Assembly: GCA_900109895.1 (NCBI GenBank)
Contig: FOBR01000005.1
Location: forward strand, 186,001 to 250,000
DNA from: a bacterium A37T11
GTDB lineage: Bacteria > Bacteroidota > Bacteroidia > Sphingobacteriales > Sphingobacteriaceae
Length of the DNA stretch: 64,000 bases
Direction: 5' to 3'
Positions 55,530-63,513 of the stretch are shown here, piece after piece. A program made the position numbers and the translations under genes. Positions within the stretch are counted from its first letter, which is position 1. The number at the start of each line of letters is the position of its first letter. The notes under the pieces were generated by a model, which saw only the letters and a program-made list of their open reading frames with translations, did not search any database and was not told where the DNA came from.

Positions 55530-57401
55530 ATGAAGCATTTTAAATATTTAGTTAGCCTATCGGGTCTGGTATTAATCTTGTTTCAGGTACAGGTGCGGGC
55601 CGATATCAGGTATCCGCTTATTCCCGCACCTGTATCCTTAAAAGAATTGCCTGGAGATTTTTTGATGGATCAATCTGTACGGTTGGATATACAAACCAAC
55701 GATGAGCGGGTACTGGGTAGTTTGCATTGGTTTTCGGAAAAAATCAAATCTCTAACAGGATTAGACCTCCAGCAGAAAAAAGGGAATAAAAGAATTTCCA
55801 TCGTGTTACTTAAACATAATGAGCCTTCCCTAGCTAAAGAAGGATACCATTTAAAGATAAGTCCGCAAAATGTACTGTTGGAAGCGAATGGGGCAGAGGG
55901 AATCTTTTACGGTTTACAAAGCATTTTGCAATTATTGCCTCCGGCCAATAAATGGGCAATTCCAGCCGCAGAAATCACCGACTATCCACGCTTCGGATGG
56001 CGTGGGCTGATGCTAGATGTAAGCCGGCACTTTTTCACAAAAGACGAAGTAAAAAGATTTATTGATGAAATGGTGCGGTATAAGTTTAATGTCTTCCATT
56101 GGCATTTGACGGATGATCAAGGATGGCGCATCGAGATAAAACAACTTCCAGAATTAACAAGGCATGGAGGTTTTAGGGTGCACCGAGAAGGTGCCTGGGG
56201 TTCTTTTTTACCAGCTTTGGAATATGAAAAGGCAACTGATGGAGGCTATTACACGCAAGATGATATAAAGGAGATAGTACAATATGCAGCTGAAAGATTT
56301 GTGACCATTTTGCCCGAAATCGATGTTCCTGGCCACAGCCTCGCATTTATTTCGTCTTATCCAGGGTTGAATGCAACCAAGAAACAGTTTAGTGTCAATG
56401 CGGGGTGGCGAAATACACCCCGCGATGACAATGCCCTGGATCCTTCAAACGAAGAAGTTTATGTAAAGTTGGATATGATATTTACAGAGGTGGCTAAATT
56501 ATTTCCTAATCCTTATATACATATCGGAGGGGATGAGGCTTATAAGGTATACTGGGAACAAAGTTCCAATTGTAAGGAATTTATGTCAAAAAACGGCCTT
56601 AAGAATGCGGATGAATTGCAAAGTTACTTCATTAAACGTTTGGTGAAAATACTGGAATCTAAAGGTAAAAAGCTGATCGGTTGGGATGAGATATTGCAAG
56701 GAGGATTGGCGCCAGAAGCTACGGTAATGAGTTGGCGTGGCATGCAAGGAGGCATCGATGCTGCAAAAATGAACCATGAAGTGATTATGACCCCTTGGGA
56801 TTATGTCTACCTAGACCTTTACCAAGGAGACCCATCTGCCGAGCCAAGTACCTATGGTATGTGTCGGCTTACGGATAGTTATCGTTTTGAACCAGTACCC
56901 GAAGGCATCGATGAAAAATTAATTTTGGGAGGTCAAGGCAATTTGTGGACAGAAAGTGTTCCCACATTCAGGCATCTGGAATATATGCTCTGGCCCCGAT
57001 CTATGGCATTAGCAGAAGTCTATTGGAGTCCTAAACAGTCCCGCAATTGGCCTGGATTTTTCGAGCGGTTGGAATCCGAATTTACCAAATTGGATATAGC
57101 CGATATTAATTACGCAAGGAGTTGTTATGATGTGGTAGTTATACCAGTACAAGAATCAGGGCAGTCAGTATCGTTAACCATGACTACAGAAGCACCTAAC
57201 CTGGACATATATTACACATTTGACGAAACTAATCCCGATCTACATGCATCCAAGTACAATGGAGAAACCTTGTATTTCCCGCCTGGTTCCAGCAATTTAA
57301 AAGTGGTTAGTTACCGTGGTAATAAGCCAATTGGAAAGCAACTAAAGCTATCTAAAGAAGAATTGACCAAGCGAAGTTTGCAGCAGCATCATGTTTATTA
57401 A
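55530..57401 (+). CDS. Beta-N-acetylhexosaminidase, GH20
   Basis: 623-residue exported glycosidase that releases terminal GlcNAc or GalNAc. Signal peptide ends near VRA-D (24). N-terminal GH20b domain (about 28-150), then the catalytic barrel with GWRGLMLDVSRHFF, FHWHLTDDQGWR, EIDVPGHS and the catalytic Asp-Glu pair D335-E336 in HIGGDEAY; later WRGMQGG and GGQGNLWTE with the substrate-lining aromatic residues. The C-terminal 70 residues are beta-rich. It follows SusD by 13 bases and makes the locus a small polysaccharide-utilisation unit. The site of action (periplasm or surface) is not certain; no lipobox is seen. Confidence 0.95.
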   Translation: MKHFKYLVSLSGLVLILFQVQVRADIRYPLIPAPVSLKELPGDFLMDQSVRLDIQTNDERVLGSLHWFSEKIKSLTGLDLQQKKGNKRISIVLLKHNEPSLAKEGYHLKISPQNVLLEANGAEGIFYGLQSILQLLPPANKWAIPAAEITDYPRFGWRGLMLDVSRHFFTKDEVKRFIDEMVRYKFNVFHWHLTDDQGWRIEIKQLPELTRHGGFRVHREGAWGSFLPALEYEKATDGGYYTQDDIKEIVQYAAERFVTILPEIDVPGHSLAFISSYPGLNATKKQFSVNAGWRNTPRDDNALDPSNEEVYVKLDMIFTEVAKLFPNPYIHIGGDEAYKVYWEQSSNCKEFMSKNGLKNADELQSYFIKRLVKILESKGKKLIGWDEILQGGLAPEATVMSWRGMQGGIDAAKMNHEVIMTPWDYVYLDLYQGDPSAEPSTYGMCRLTDSYRFEPVPEGIDEKLILGGQGNLWTESVPTFRHLEYMLWPRSMALAEVYWSPKQSRNWPGFFERLESEFTKLDIADINYARSCYDVVVIPVQESGQSVSLTMTTEAPNLDIYYTFDETNPDLHASKYNGETLYFPPGSSNLKVVSYRGNKPIGKQLKLSKEELTKRSLQQHHVY

Positions 57402-57635
57402 GTCGGAGTTGATACAACTAAATCATTTACCTCATTCGTTACCGGATTCTTGCCACGATCCATGCATAATGGAAAGGAGGGTAGAGAAGTAAACTATGTG
57501 TTTAGCGGCATGCACAATTTTTTAATACTATATGTGGTTGGTCACACAACAAACCCCCAATAATGCTTACGGAAAGCTGTTGGCTTCATTTCCAAATCCC
57601 TCAAGTTATTTTCTGTATCTTGCCATATAGTGGGT

Positions 57636-58781
57636 TTACCCCATTTTACTTTCGAGATATTTTCTCAACAGTATCATCGAAAAGGCTAAAATACCAAAAG
57701 TCAGTGTTAACCACGGCGTGTATTGCACACCATAGGTAACGATTATCCATCCCCCTACGGTCGTTCCTAACGTCACTCCCAAGTTACCAAATGAAGTCGC
57801 TAAGCTGTTAGCAAACTCCATAGCTTCGGGTGCGGAAGAAATCATATAGGTCGAGGCATTCAGAAAACTTGGAGAATACAGAAAACCCCATAAGGCAATT
57901 ACGATAATCGTTGCAATGGTATTGCCTCCCGAAAAGTGCAAGAGTATAGGCACTATTATCGTCCCCGAAAGAAAAAAAGCTGCTGTATAGACTATGTTTT
58001 TATTCAGCATTTTACCTGCTGTCCAGTTGGCAAGTACACCAATAATGCCAAAAACAAATAACATATAACTAACCATTGTGCTGTTCATATCTTTCGCTTT
58101 ATTTAGATACTCGGCAAAGTAACTATAGGTTGAAAACCAAGCTGCAATCATAAAGAAATTCATTGCCGTACTTACAATGAATGTAGGCTTAGATAATATT
58201 TTCAACTGGCTTTCATAAGATTTTTTCGCTTTTACAGGCATTGGTGGTAATACAAAGTAGATAGCCAGCAATGCCACAACGCTGATGATTGCCTGTACCA
58301 TAAACGAACATTCCCAGGAAAAAAGGCTGGCTATATATGTGGCGAAAGGAACAGTTGTAACCATTGCAATCGCAACGCCACTAAATACAATGCTCATCAA
58401 TTCGTTCTCGTTCTGTTTATTGCCTTGCGAGACAGCTACGGATAAAGCCGTTGCAATGTAAACAGGCTGTAAAAACGCTGGTAATATCCTAACGAACATT
58501 AACAACCAAAAGGGTGGCGAAAATGAAGATACAACTCCCGTAACTAGAAAAATAAAGATAGCCATCAACATCACTTTCTTGCGGTCGAAGGCCGATGCCA
58601 GTAAAGTCATAAACGGTCCCGTAAGAGCGATGACCAATGCAAAAGCACCCAATAAATACCCTGCTTTGTCAATGCTGATATGATAATGCTCAGCTACCTG
58701 CGGCAAAATACCGATGATACCAAACTCTGTTGTAATGACCGCCAAAAAACCCAATGCTCCTATGTATGCGTATTTTTTCAT
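57636..58781 (-). CDS. MFS transporter (drug/sugar efflux type)
   Basis: 381-residue inner-membrane protein with about 12 hydrophobic helices, the usual size for the AraJ/YdhP-like (DHA1) exporters. N-terminal GFLAVITTEFGIIGILPQVAEHYHISIDKAGYLLGAFALVIALTGPFMTLLASAFDRKKVML contains the loop 2-3 motif with D-R-K-K. Divergent from the HxlR regulator, which probably controls it. Substrate unknown. No gene is seen in 57402-57635 after it. Confidence 0.9.
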   Translation of the reverse strand: MKKYAYIGALGFLAVITTEFGIIGILPQVAEHYHISIDKAGYLLGAFALVIALTGPFMTLLASAFDRKKVMLMAIFIFLVTGVVSSFSPPFWLLMFVRILPAFLQPVYIATALSVAVSQGNKQNENELMSIVFSGVAIAMVTTVPFATYIASLFSWECSFMVQAIISVVALLAIYFVLPPMPVKAKKSYESQLKILSKPTFIVSTAMNFFMIAAWFSTYSYFAEYLNKAKDMNSTMVSYMLFVFGIIGVLANWTAGKMLNKNIVYTAAFFLSGTIIVPILLHFSGGNTIATIIVIALWGFLYSPSFLNASTYMISSAPEAMEFANSLATSFGNLGVTLGTTVGGWIIVTYGVQYTPWLTLTFGILAFSMILLRKYLESKMG

Positions 58782-59108
58782 TTCTTAAAATTCCGTTTTA
58801 AAAATTTTCTGTATGATTGGAAACTGTCAATATATTCCAGCAACGATGCATCGTTTGCCATTCACAAGTCCTCCAGTTCCGTAATTGATTTTAAGATTTG
58901 AGGAAGAACGTCCATTCCCTGTCCAAACCCCTTTGTTTCTTTCTGCATTCAATACTTCACCCAAATATTTTTTTAGTCTTTGAGGATGAAAGTGAAAATC
59001 TGTCTGTACATCTTTAAATTATTTGAATTGGACACACAAAATTATCAAGTAATCACTAAATTTGCATAGTATACACCTATTTGTATGGTACGAACAAATT
59101 TGTAAGTA
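58782..59108. promoter_or_regulatory. Divergent MFS/HxlR control region
   Basis: 327-base spacer. TAAATTTG at 59057-59064 fits TAnnTTTG for the HxlR gene. A perfect 10-base palindrome ACAAATTTGT lies at 59094-59103, directly before the HxlR ATG, with a near-palindromic tract (GTATACACC...) just upstream; these could be operator sites. No gene is seen in the spacer. Confidence 0.4.
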
Positions 59109-59483
59109 ATGGGAAAAAGAAAAGAAAATTCAACCAATATGCAAAACGAAAAGGTCATAATTGGTGGTTGTGACCTAACCTATGCGGTCTGTATGATTGG
59201 GGGTAGATGGAAACTGTTAATATTATGCAAACTTGAAAATGGAAAGCTACGCTTTAGTGAACTCCGCAACCGGATTAACGGCATCACGGAACGAATGCTT
59301 ACGCTACAATTAAGAGAGCTTGAAAAGGAAGGATTGCTGAAGCGTACCGTTTATCCGGAAGTACCGCCACGGGTGGACTATGAGCTGACTGAAATAGCTA
59401 AAGAATTAGTACCCATTTGGTCACAATTGAGTGACTGGGGCGGGAAACATAGAAAATTGATGAACACTCCGTACGTTGGGTAG
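59109..59483 (+). CDS. HxlR family winged-helix transcriptional regulator
   Basis: 124-residue DNA-binding protein. The family core is complete: CDLTYAVCMIGGRWKLLILCKLENGKLRFSELRNRINGITERMLTLQLRELEKEGLLKRTVYPEVPPRVDYELTEIAKEL. The Cys in GGCDLTY is the position used for redox sensing in some HxlR/YodB proteins, though its role here is unknown. Divergent from the MFS exporter, which is the natural target. An alternative start at the second Met (MQNEKV) would remove 10 residues. Confidence 0.92.
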   Translation: MGKRKENSTNMQNEKVIIGGCDLTYAVCMIGGRWKLLILCKLENGKLRFSELRNRINGITERMLTLQLRELEKEGLLKRTVYPEVPPRVDYELTEIAKELVPIWSQLSDWGGKHRKLMNTPYVG

Positions 59484-59548
59484 AAGTACCTTTCTAATAA
59501 TTTAGTTGATTAATTGCAAATTTGTTTCCTATCTTTAGTCCGAAAATA

Positions 59549-60381
59549 TCAGATGTAACGATGTGTTGGACTTTCAGGCAATGTCAATTCTATCCAACCA
59601 AATTTTAATAGCGGATCTATGTATTTTTTGCGCGCATCGGTATGATTTTTCAACCCTAATTCGCGCAGAATATCACCTCTTTTTATGGGGATGGTTAGCA
59701 TATCTAAGATTTGGAGGACTTTATTGTGTATCTCTTGATTGATTATTTTTTTAGCTTGGTCGTTAGCTTGGTTAATATAATTGATAATATCATTTATATT
59801 TTTGAATATAAGTTTATTAAAACGAATATTAGCTTGGTCACCAGCTCCGTTACTCACTGCACCGAGATGGATAGGAAGTGTCACTAGCACATACGTACGG
59901 TCATCCGTTTGAAATACTGGGTTGGGAGAACCGTTATTAGCCATAGCATCATAAATGGTCGGGAATCCTGTTCCCCGTCCTTCCGTTAGGTGAAGTTCCT
60001 TTAAAAAGTCTCCAATCCGTCGGTTACGATACTCTCTGGCCAGGATGTGTCGTTCGGTAGATAGAATCTGTGCATTGACCGGCGGGACGGGGCCCGGATA
60101 ACTCAAAACCGTTATCTTATCCTCCCAAGTCCAAGTCATCTATGGAAGCCTGGTTGTTTCTCCGGTCATCAAACGGAATGCGGGCTGCCAATCCCTGTAA
60201 CTGCCTAAGATTTTCTCCTTGGGCAATCAGGCTTTTCGGACCGATGCGGATGAAGGGCTGGCGCTGGCCATCTTTGCCCAAGCCAGTCGGTGCCATATAG
60301 GGTCGGTTATCCCCTGCGGGGCACTAAATAACTAAAATATGCCTGCCCTGCATAACATAAGGTTGTACGATGGGGAAATAG
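59549..60381 (-). pseudogene. Degraded AlbA_2-type (Schlafen-like) ATP-binding protein gene
   Basis: Two pieces of one gene. The upstream piece (60381 to about 60143) reads PNYFPIVQPYV...HILVI, then a TAG at 60324-60326 where the family usually has a residue before CPAGDNRPY, then LGKDGQRQPFIRIGPKSLIAQGENLRQL...ARIPFDD: the AlbA_2 domain. The downstream piece (60139-59549) begins WEDKITVLSYPGPVPP in another frame and contains RNRRIGDFLKEL and GRGTGFPTIYDAMANNGSPNPVFQ, the ATPase-like C-terminal half, ending in a winged-helix-like tail. The middle of the gene is missing. The nonsense codon, frame change, internal deletion and lost start leave no working protein. Its 5' end is joined to the AbiEii fragment. 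Confidence 0.75.
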
Positions 60382-60516
60382 TTAGGCGATATCTATAGTG
60401 TATAACGTATAAGTAACCCAATAGTCCTTCTCTACATAAATAGCAGCAATTTTCAATTGGTCGGCGGTAAATTGAACAGCCTGCCTAAACAGCGTTTTAT
60501 TTTCATGCAGTTTCAT
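60382..60516 (-). pseudogene. Truncated AbiEii-type nucleotidyltransferase toxin (44 residues left)
   Basis: The ATG at 60516 overlaps the stop of the AbiEi-type gene as ATGA. The peptide begins MKLHENKTLFRQAVQFTADQ and continues LKIAAIYVEKDYWVTYTLYTI, the characteristic start of AbiEii/AbiGii nucleotidyltransferase toxins, up to the helix before the GG-T-xLS catalytic motif. It then runs into a foreign sequence (DIA, stop), where AlbA_2-type coding sequence begins. The nucleotidyltransferase core is absent, so no toxin activity is possible. Confidence 0.8.
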
Positions 60517-61238
60517 ACAATATGCCATTTTTCGGTGGTTGATATAGCTTTCGCAGCACCTGGCAGTTTATATTTAGTGATGGGGTTCAATGATTTTAGG
60601 AGTGGCCCGGTTAAATTATTCCGTTGCAATTGTTCCAATAAACCACCTAACAATGCCCTCGTAGCAGGCGGATATTTTAAAGCCAAACGGATCAACGAAC
60701 TTGTGTCTTTTTCCGAGAGCGTTTTGAGTATGGCTAAAAATCGCCTGCAAGACGATTCGATAGAGGTGTCAGGTATTTTCTTGATATAGCGCATGGCGTC
60801 CAGAATTTGTAATAACGGGATATGCTCTTTGGTGATGGTATTTTTTTGTTTTAAAAACGAAATCGTATAGCGCTCTCTTTTAAGATTCGGCCGAACCTCA
60901 TTTTTTCCGATTTGGATCGTATTGCTCACCTGCGTGGTTAAACCAAGCTGATTGTACATACTGTATCCTGTCAGGTAGCCTGTTATTTTTCCATTATCTT
61001 CCAATAAGTCTTTTACTACCTGCGCCTGGCTAGGTTGCAGGTTGCCAAAAGGAGTGCTCTCGGGTTTGTAGTATTTACCTTTAGCCAGTTTGGCTATTTT
61101 GCGCGATTCCACCATCCTATTAAGTGCTTTTATAACGGCTTCTTTCTTATTCACCTCAGTTTTGAAATCAGCATAGGTGAATACATATCCTTTTGGAAAC
61201 CTATCTATAGTATATGATATATTATCAGTTATTTTCAT
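60513..61238 (-). CDS. AbiEi-type (DUF6088) antitoxin, orphaned
   Basis: 241-residue cytosolic protein of the AbiEi/DUF6088 group. An N-terminal winged helix (about 1-65: ISYTIDRFPKGYVFTYADFKTEVNKKEAVIKALNRMVESRKIAKLAKGKYYKP) precedes the antitoxin domain (about 75-160: GYLTGYSMYNQLGLTTQVSNTIQIGKNEVRP). A helical C-terminus follows. In type IV AbiE systems AbiEi represses its own operon and neutralises the AbiEii nucleotidyltransferase. Here the coupled toxin is broken, so this is an orphan antitoxin that may still bind its operator. Length is normal and there are no stops. Confidence 0.85.
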   Translation of the reverse strand: MKITDNISYTIDRFPKGYVFTYADFKTEVNKKEAVIKALNRMVESRKIAKLAKGKYYKPESTPFGNLQPSQAQVVKDLLEDNGKITGYLTGYSMYNQLGLTTQVSNTIQIGKNEVRPNLKRERYTISFLKQKNTITKEHIPLLQILDAMRYIKKIPDTSIESSCRRFLAILKTLSEKDTSSLIRLALKYPPATRALLGGLLEQLQRNNLTGPLLKSLNPITKYKLPGAAKAISTTEKWHIV

Positions 61239-61254
61239 TTATTTTATTAGAAAG

Positions 61255-61299
61255 CAAAGGTAGTATATTTGTCCAGTTTATTATAAAAAAAACTGGACA
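61255..61299 (-). promoter_or_regulatory. abiE promoter and inverted-repeat operator
   Basis: On the minus strand TACCTTTG (61262-61255) fits TAnnTTTG, 17 bases before the AbiEi ATG. Just upstream is a 10-base inverted repeat, TGTCCAGTTT (61270-61279) and AAACTGGACA (61290-61299), over the -33 region. AbiEi proteins are known to bind inverted repeats in their own promoter, so this is the likely autoregulatory operator. Confidence 0.65.
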
Positions 61300-61994
61300 T
61301 TTTAAAATTCTTAATTCTTATGCCCAAAGCGAGCGCAGTCAAAGAGGGTCTCCTGACGAAACACCCTTTTTACCTGACGAAATGCAAAAACCCGCCCCAT
61401 GGCCTCTATTCGTAGTGCCTATTCCGTTCACCTCGCAAAACAGGCCGTTCGTCCCGGATAAATGCCTGTTCGCATAGGGTAGCATTTTTTACTTGCAATT
61501 ATCAATTGGAGTTTCTATATTTATCACGTAATAAGCTGAAACATAAATGATGACCTATTGACATAAACTGATAGCCACTAGTAGCCACCTATAAACAACA
61601 CATAAACCGATGATCCAAGTATTCATCCTGCTGTTTGCAGGGCTTAGCCTGTTGCTGCCTGTTGCCCCGGTAAAGAGCCTGGCGGTGGAAGTGCAGACGC
61701 TGCAGCAAAAGGAAACTTAATCCCCCACTTTACGTTAACATTAACCGGAGCAAGCCCGGGGGTAGTCCCTTTAGAATCAAAATAAGTCCATTTTGGACTA
61801 TTATAACTAAAATCTACCTTATCCCTGCACAATATTTTCCCTCCAGATTCCTTGCTTCGTTTAGCTAAAAATTTTATATTTGTTGCGGGCCAAAAGGGTG
61901 ATTTACTACATTGATCTAATCAACGTATACCGTCCAACTTAAATTTTACAAAACAAAAACTCAACTTATAGGTTGATTATATAAACATAAGTCA
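61300..61994. other. About 700 bases with only short or unrecognised frames
   Basis: Spacer between the AbiE locus and the toxin-antitoxin-chaperone operon. A short plus-strand frame at 61610-61720 reads MIQVFILLFAGLSLLLPVAPVKSLA plus 11 residues; it looks like a signal peptide with nothing after it and may be a remnant. On the minus strand, about 61919 down to 61644 is open and reads SKSPFWPATNIKFLAKRSKESGG...VDFSYNSPKWTYF...NVKWGIKFPF, coding-like in its first part but not recognised and without a usual start. No full gene is supported. Confidence 0.4.
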
Positions 61995-62002
61995 TATCTT
62001 TG
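61973..62002 (+). promoter_or_regulatory. Bacteroidota-type promoter of the toxin-antitoxin-chaperone operon
   Basis: TTG at 61973-61975 and TATCTTTG at 61995-62002 are 19 bases apart, a full match to the -33/-7 pattern. Transcription would start near 62008, so the toxin mRNA has little or no leader before its open frame. Confidence 0.65.
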
Positions 62003-62079
62003 CATCAAAATTATTCGCTGTCCATTTTGCGGGAGAAAGCACAAATGAGTGGCATAAGCTCGTCGACGAATGGGCGGAT

Positions 62080-62511
62080 GTGGAGTGGCTGGAGGCATTT
62101 TTTGATGAAAACGGGGCAGATCTGGACTATTTTGGCTTACCATCTGTTGAAGATGCGGTTAGTCAAACCATGGATGATGCGGAAGAACTGTTTGAAGTAA
62201 TTCAGGAGCTGGCCGATGAAGCAGGAGGGTTGGATAAAGCGTTTATTAATCTGGATGATCATGAATACCGGGTTGTACAGCTTTCAAAGAAAAAGGCCAA
62301 AGGCCTGCGGAGAAAAAGTTGGCTTCGGATATATGCCATTAAAGTTGACACGGACGTGTTCCTTATCACAGGTGGTGCTATCAAGCTCACTCACCAAATG
62401 CAGGACAGGGAGCATACAAAAAAAGAATTGATCAAATTGGAACAATGCAGGAATTACCTGCGGGAAAATGATATCAGTGACGAAGATTCCTTTAGGGAAT
62501 TAGCTATATAG
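62080..62511 (+). CDS. HigB/RelE-like toxin of a three-gene operon; start uncertain
   Basis: 143 residues from the GTG at 62080. The C-terminal half has the Bacteroidota HigB-like look: HEYRVVQLSKKKAKGLRRKSWLRIYAIKVDTDVFLITGGAIKLTHQMQDREHTKKELIKLEQCRNYL. The toxin would act as an mRNA interferase if family assignment holds. Coding sense clearly extends upstream in frame to about 62008 (KLFAVHFAGESTNEWHKLVDEW), but no ATG, GTG or TTG is found there before 62080. Either a rare start (ATT/ATC type) is used, or the start codon was lost and only a truncated, perhaps inactive toxin is made. The antitoxin follows 3 bases later. Confidence 0.7.
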   Translation: MEWLEAFFDENGADLDYFGLPSVEDAVSQTMDDAEELFEVIQELADEAGGLDKAFINLDDHEYRVVQLSKKKAKGLRRKSWLRIYAIKVDTDVFLITGGAIKLTHQMQDREHTKKELIKLEQCRNYLRENDISDEDSFRELAI

Positions 62512-62514
62512 ACC

Positions 62515-62979
62515 ATGGCAAACAAAAACTTAGAAAAATTTAAGCAGCTGGTGTCAGCTGATGATCAGGCCTGGCTTGAAAAGGTAAACTGGCGGAAAAA
62601 AAACCGTGCCTGGTTAAAAAAATCAGCTGCCATTGCCTTGAAAGTATTGCGTACCTTGCGTGAACGGGGGCTGAGTCAAAAAGAATTGGCTGAGCAGCTG
62701 GATATTTCCGCACAACAAATCAGCAAGATCCTGAAGGGCGGGGAAAACCTGACCCTGGAAACCATCTCTAAATTGGAAGCTGTACTCGGCATCGAGCTAA
62801 TCAATGTTCCGGTCTATGTCAGTACAGAAACAAAAGAGCAGGAAATTTCTGTACCCGCTCATTGGTTCGCTCAACCTACAGAACACATCCGGAAAGAGAA
62901 GGTGTATTCTTATGATTATGATAGCATGCTCCAAGAAAGCACTGTCTATCCAAATGGAGACGATATAACGGCAGCGTAA
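62515..62979 (+). CDS. XRE/HigA-like antitoxin with C-terminal extension
   Basis: 154-residue DNA-binding protein. The helix-turn-helix is clear at about 41-97 (LKVLRTLRERGLSQKELAEQLDISAQQISKILKGGENLTLETISKLEAVLG). About 57 residues follow (NVPVYVSTETKEQEISVPAHWFAQPTEHIRKEKVYSYDYDSML...), longer than a plain HigA. In toxin-antitoxin-chaperone systems a C-terminal chaperone-addiction segment makes the antitoxin depend on SecB; this tail could be one, by position rather than by sequence match. The gene lies between toxin and SecB-like gene, 3 bases after the first and overlapping the second by one base (TAATG). Confidence 0.88.
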   Translation: MANKNLEKFKQLVSADDQAWLEKVNWRKKNRAWLKKSAAIALKVLRTLRERGLSQKELAEQLDISAQQISKILKGGENLTLETISKLEAVLGIELINVPVYVSTETKEQEISVPAHWFAQPTEHIRKEKVYSYDYDSMLQESTVYPNGDDITAA

Positions 62980-63419
62980 TGGCGAAGAAAGCAAAGGCAG
63001 GAGTGGGGTTTAAGATACGGAAAATCGCGACAGAGCAGTTTGCCGTGTTGGAAGAGAATTTTGTGGAAGGCGAGAAAGTCCGTCTCAACAACGGGTTTCG
63101 TTTTGGCGTTCATAAAACCGACCACATCATCGTAGTATTCGCTAATTTTAAATTTGAAATCCAGAAAAAACCATTTCTCCTTATCGAGGCAGGGTGTTAT
63201 TTTGCAATAAATGCTGAAAGCTGGAAAGAGTTTTTAAGCGACGAGGAGAAAAAACTTACTATACCCAAAAACCTATTGTCCCACCTGGCTACCCTTTCAG
63301 TCGGTACTGCGAGGGGTATTTTGCATGCCAAAACAGAAAATACACCTTTTAATAAATATTTCATCCCGTCCATCAATGTAGCTGAAATGATTAATGAAGA
63401 TATTGTTTTTGAAGTTTAA
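62979..63419 (+). CDS. SecB-like chaperone of a toxin-antitoxin-chaperone (TAC) operon
   Basis: 146-residue cytosolic protein. The centre is made of beta-strands (FRFGVHKTDHIIVVFANFKFEIQKKPFLLIEAGCYFAI) and is followed by a helix and a segment LSHLATLSVGTARGILHAKTENTPFNKYFIPSINVAEM. This matches the SecB pattern of a four-stranded sheet, a long helix (residues in SHLATLSVGTARGILHAK) and the conserved proline-rich PxINxxEM ending. SecB-like proteins in TAC loci, such as Rv1957 with HigBA1 of M. tuberculosis, protect the antitoxin. The ATG overlaps the antitoxin stop. Weak similarity; no search was run. Confidence 0.68.
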   Translation: MAKKAKAGVGFKIRKIATEQFAVLEENFVEGEKVRLNNGFRFGVHKTDHIIVVFANFKFEIQKKPFLLIEAGCYFAINAESWKEFLSDEEKKLTIPKNLLSHLATLSVGTARGILHAKTENTPFNKYFIPSINVAEMINEDIVFEV

Positions 63420-63513
63420 AGAAAATTTAAATTGGATATTATGACCACCTCATAGCTGCCACCCAATTTCCACCAATTTTTCCCTACCTTTATTGCCAAC
63501 ATACCCTTATAAC

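Noticed and set aside
61214-61477. 87-residue plus-strand frame over the abiE promoter
   Set aside because: It covers the promoter and operator, has low-complexity composition, and resembles no protein I know.
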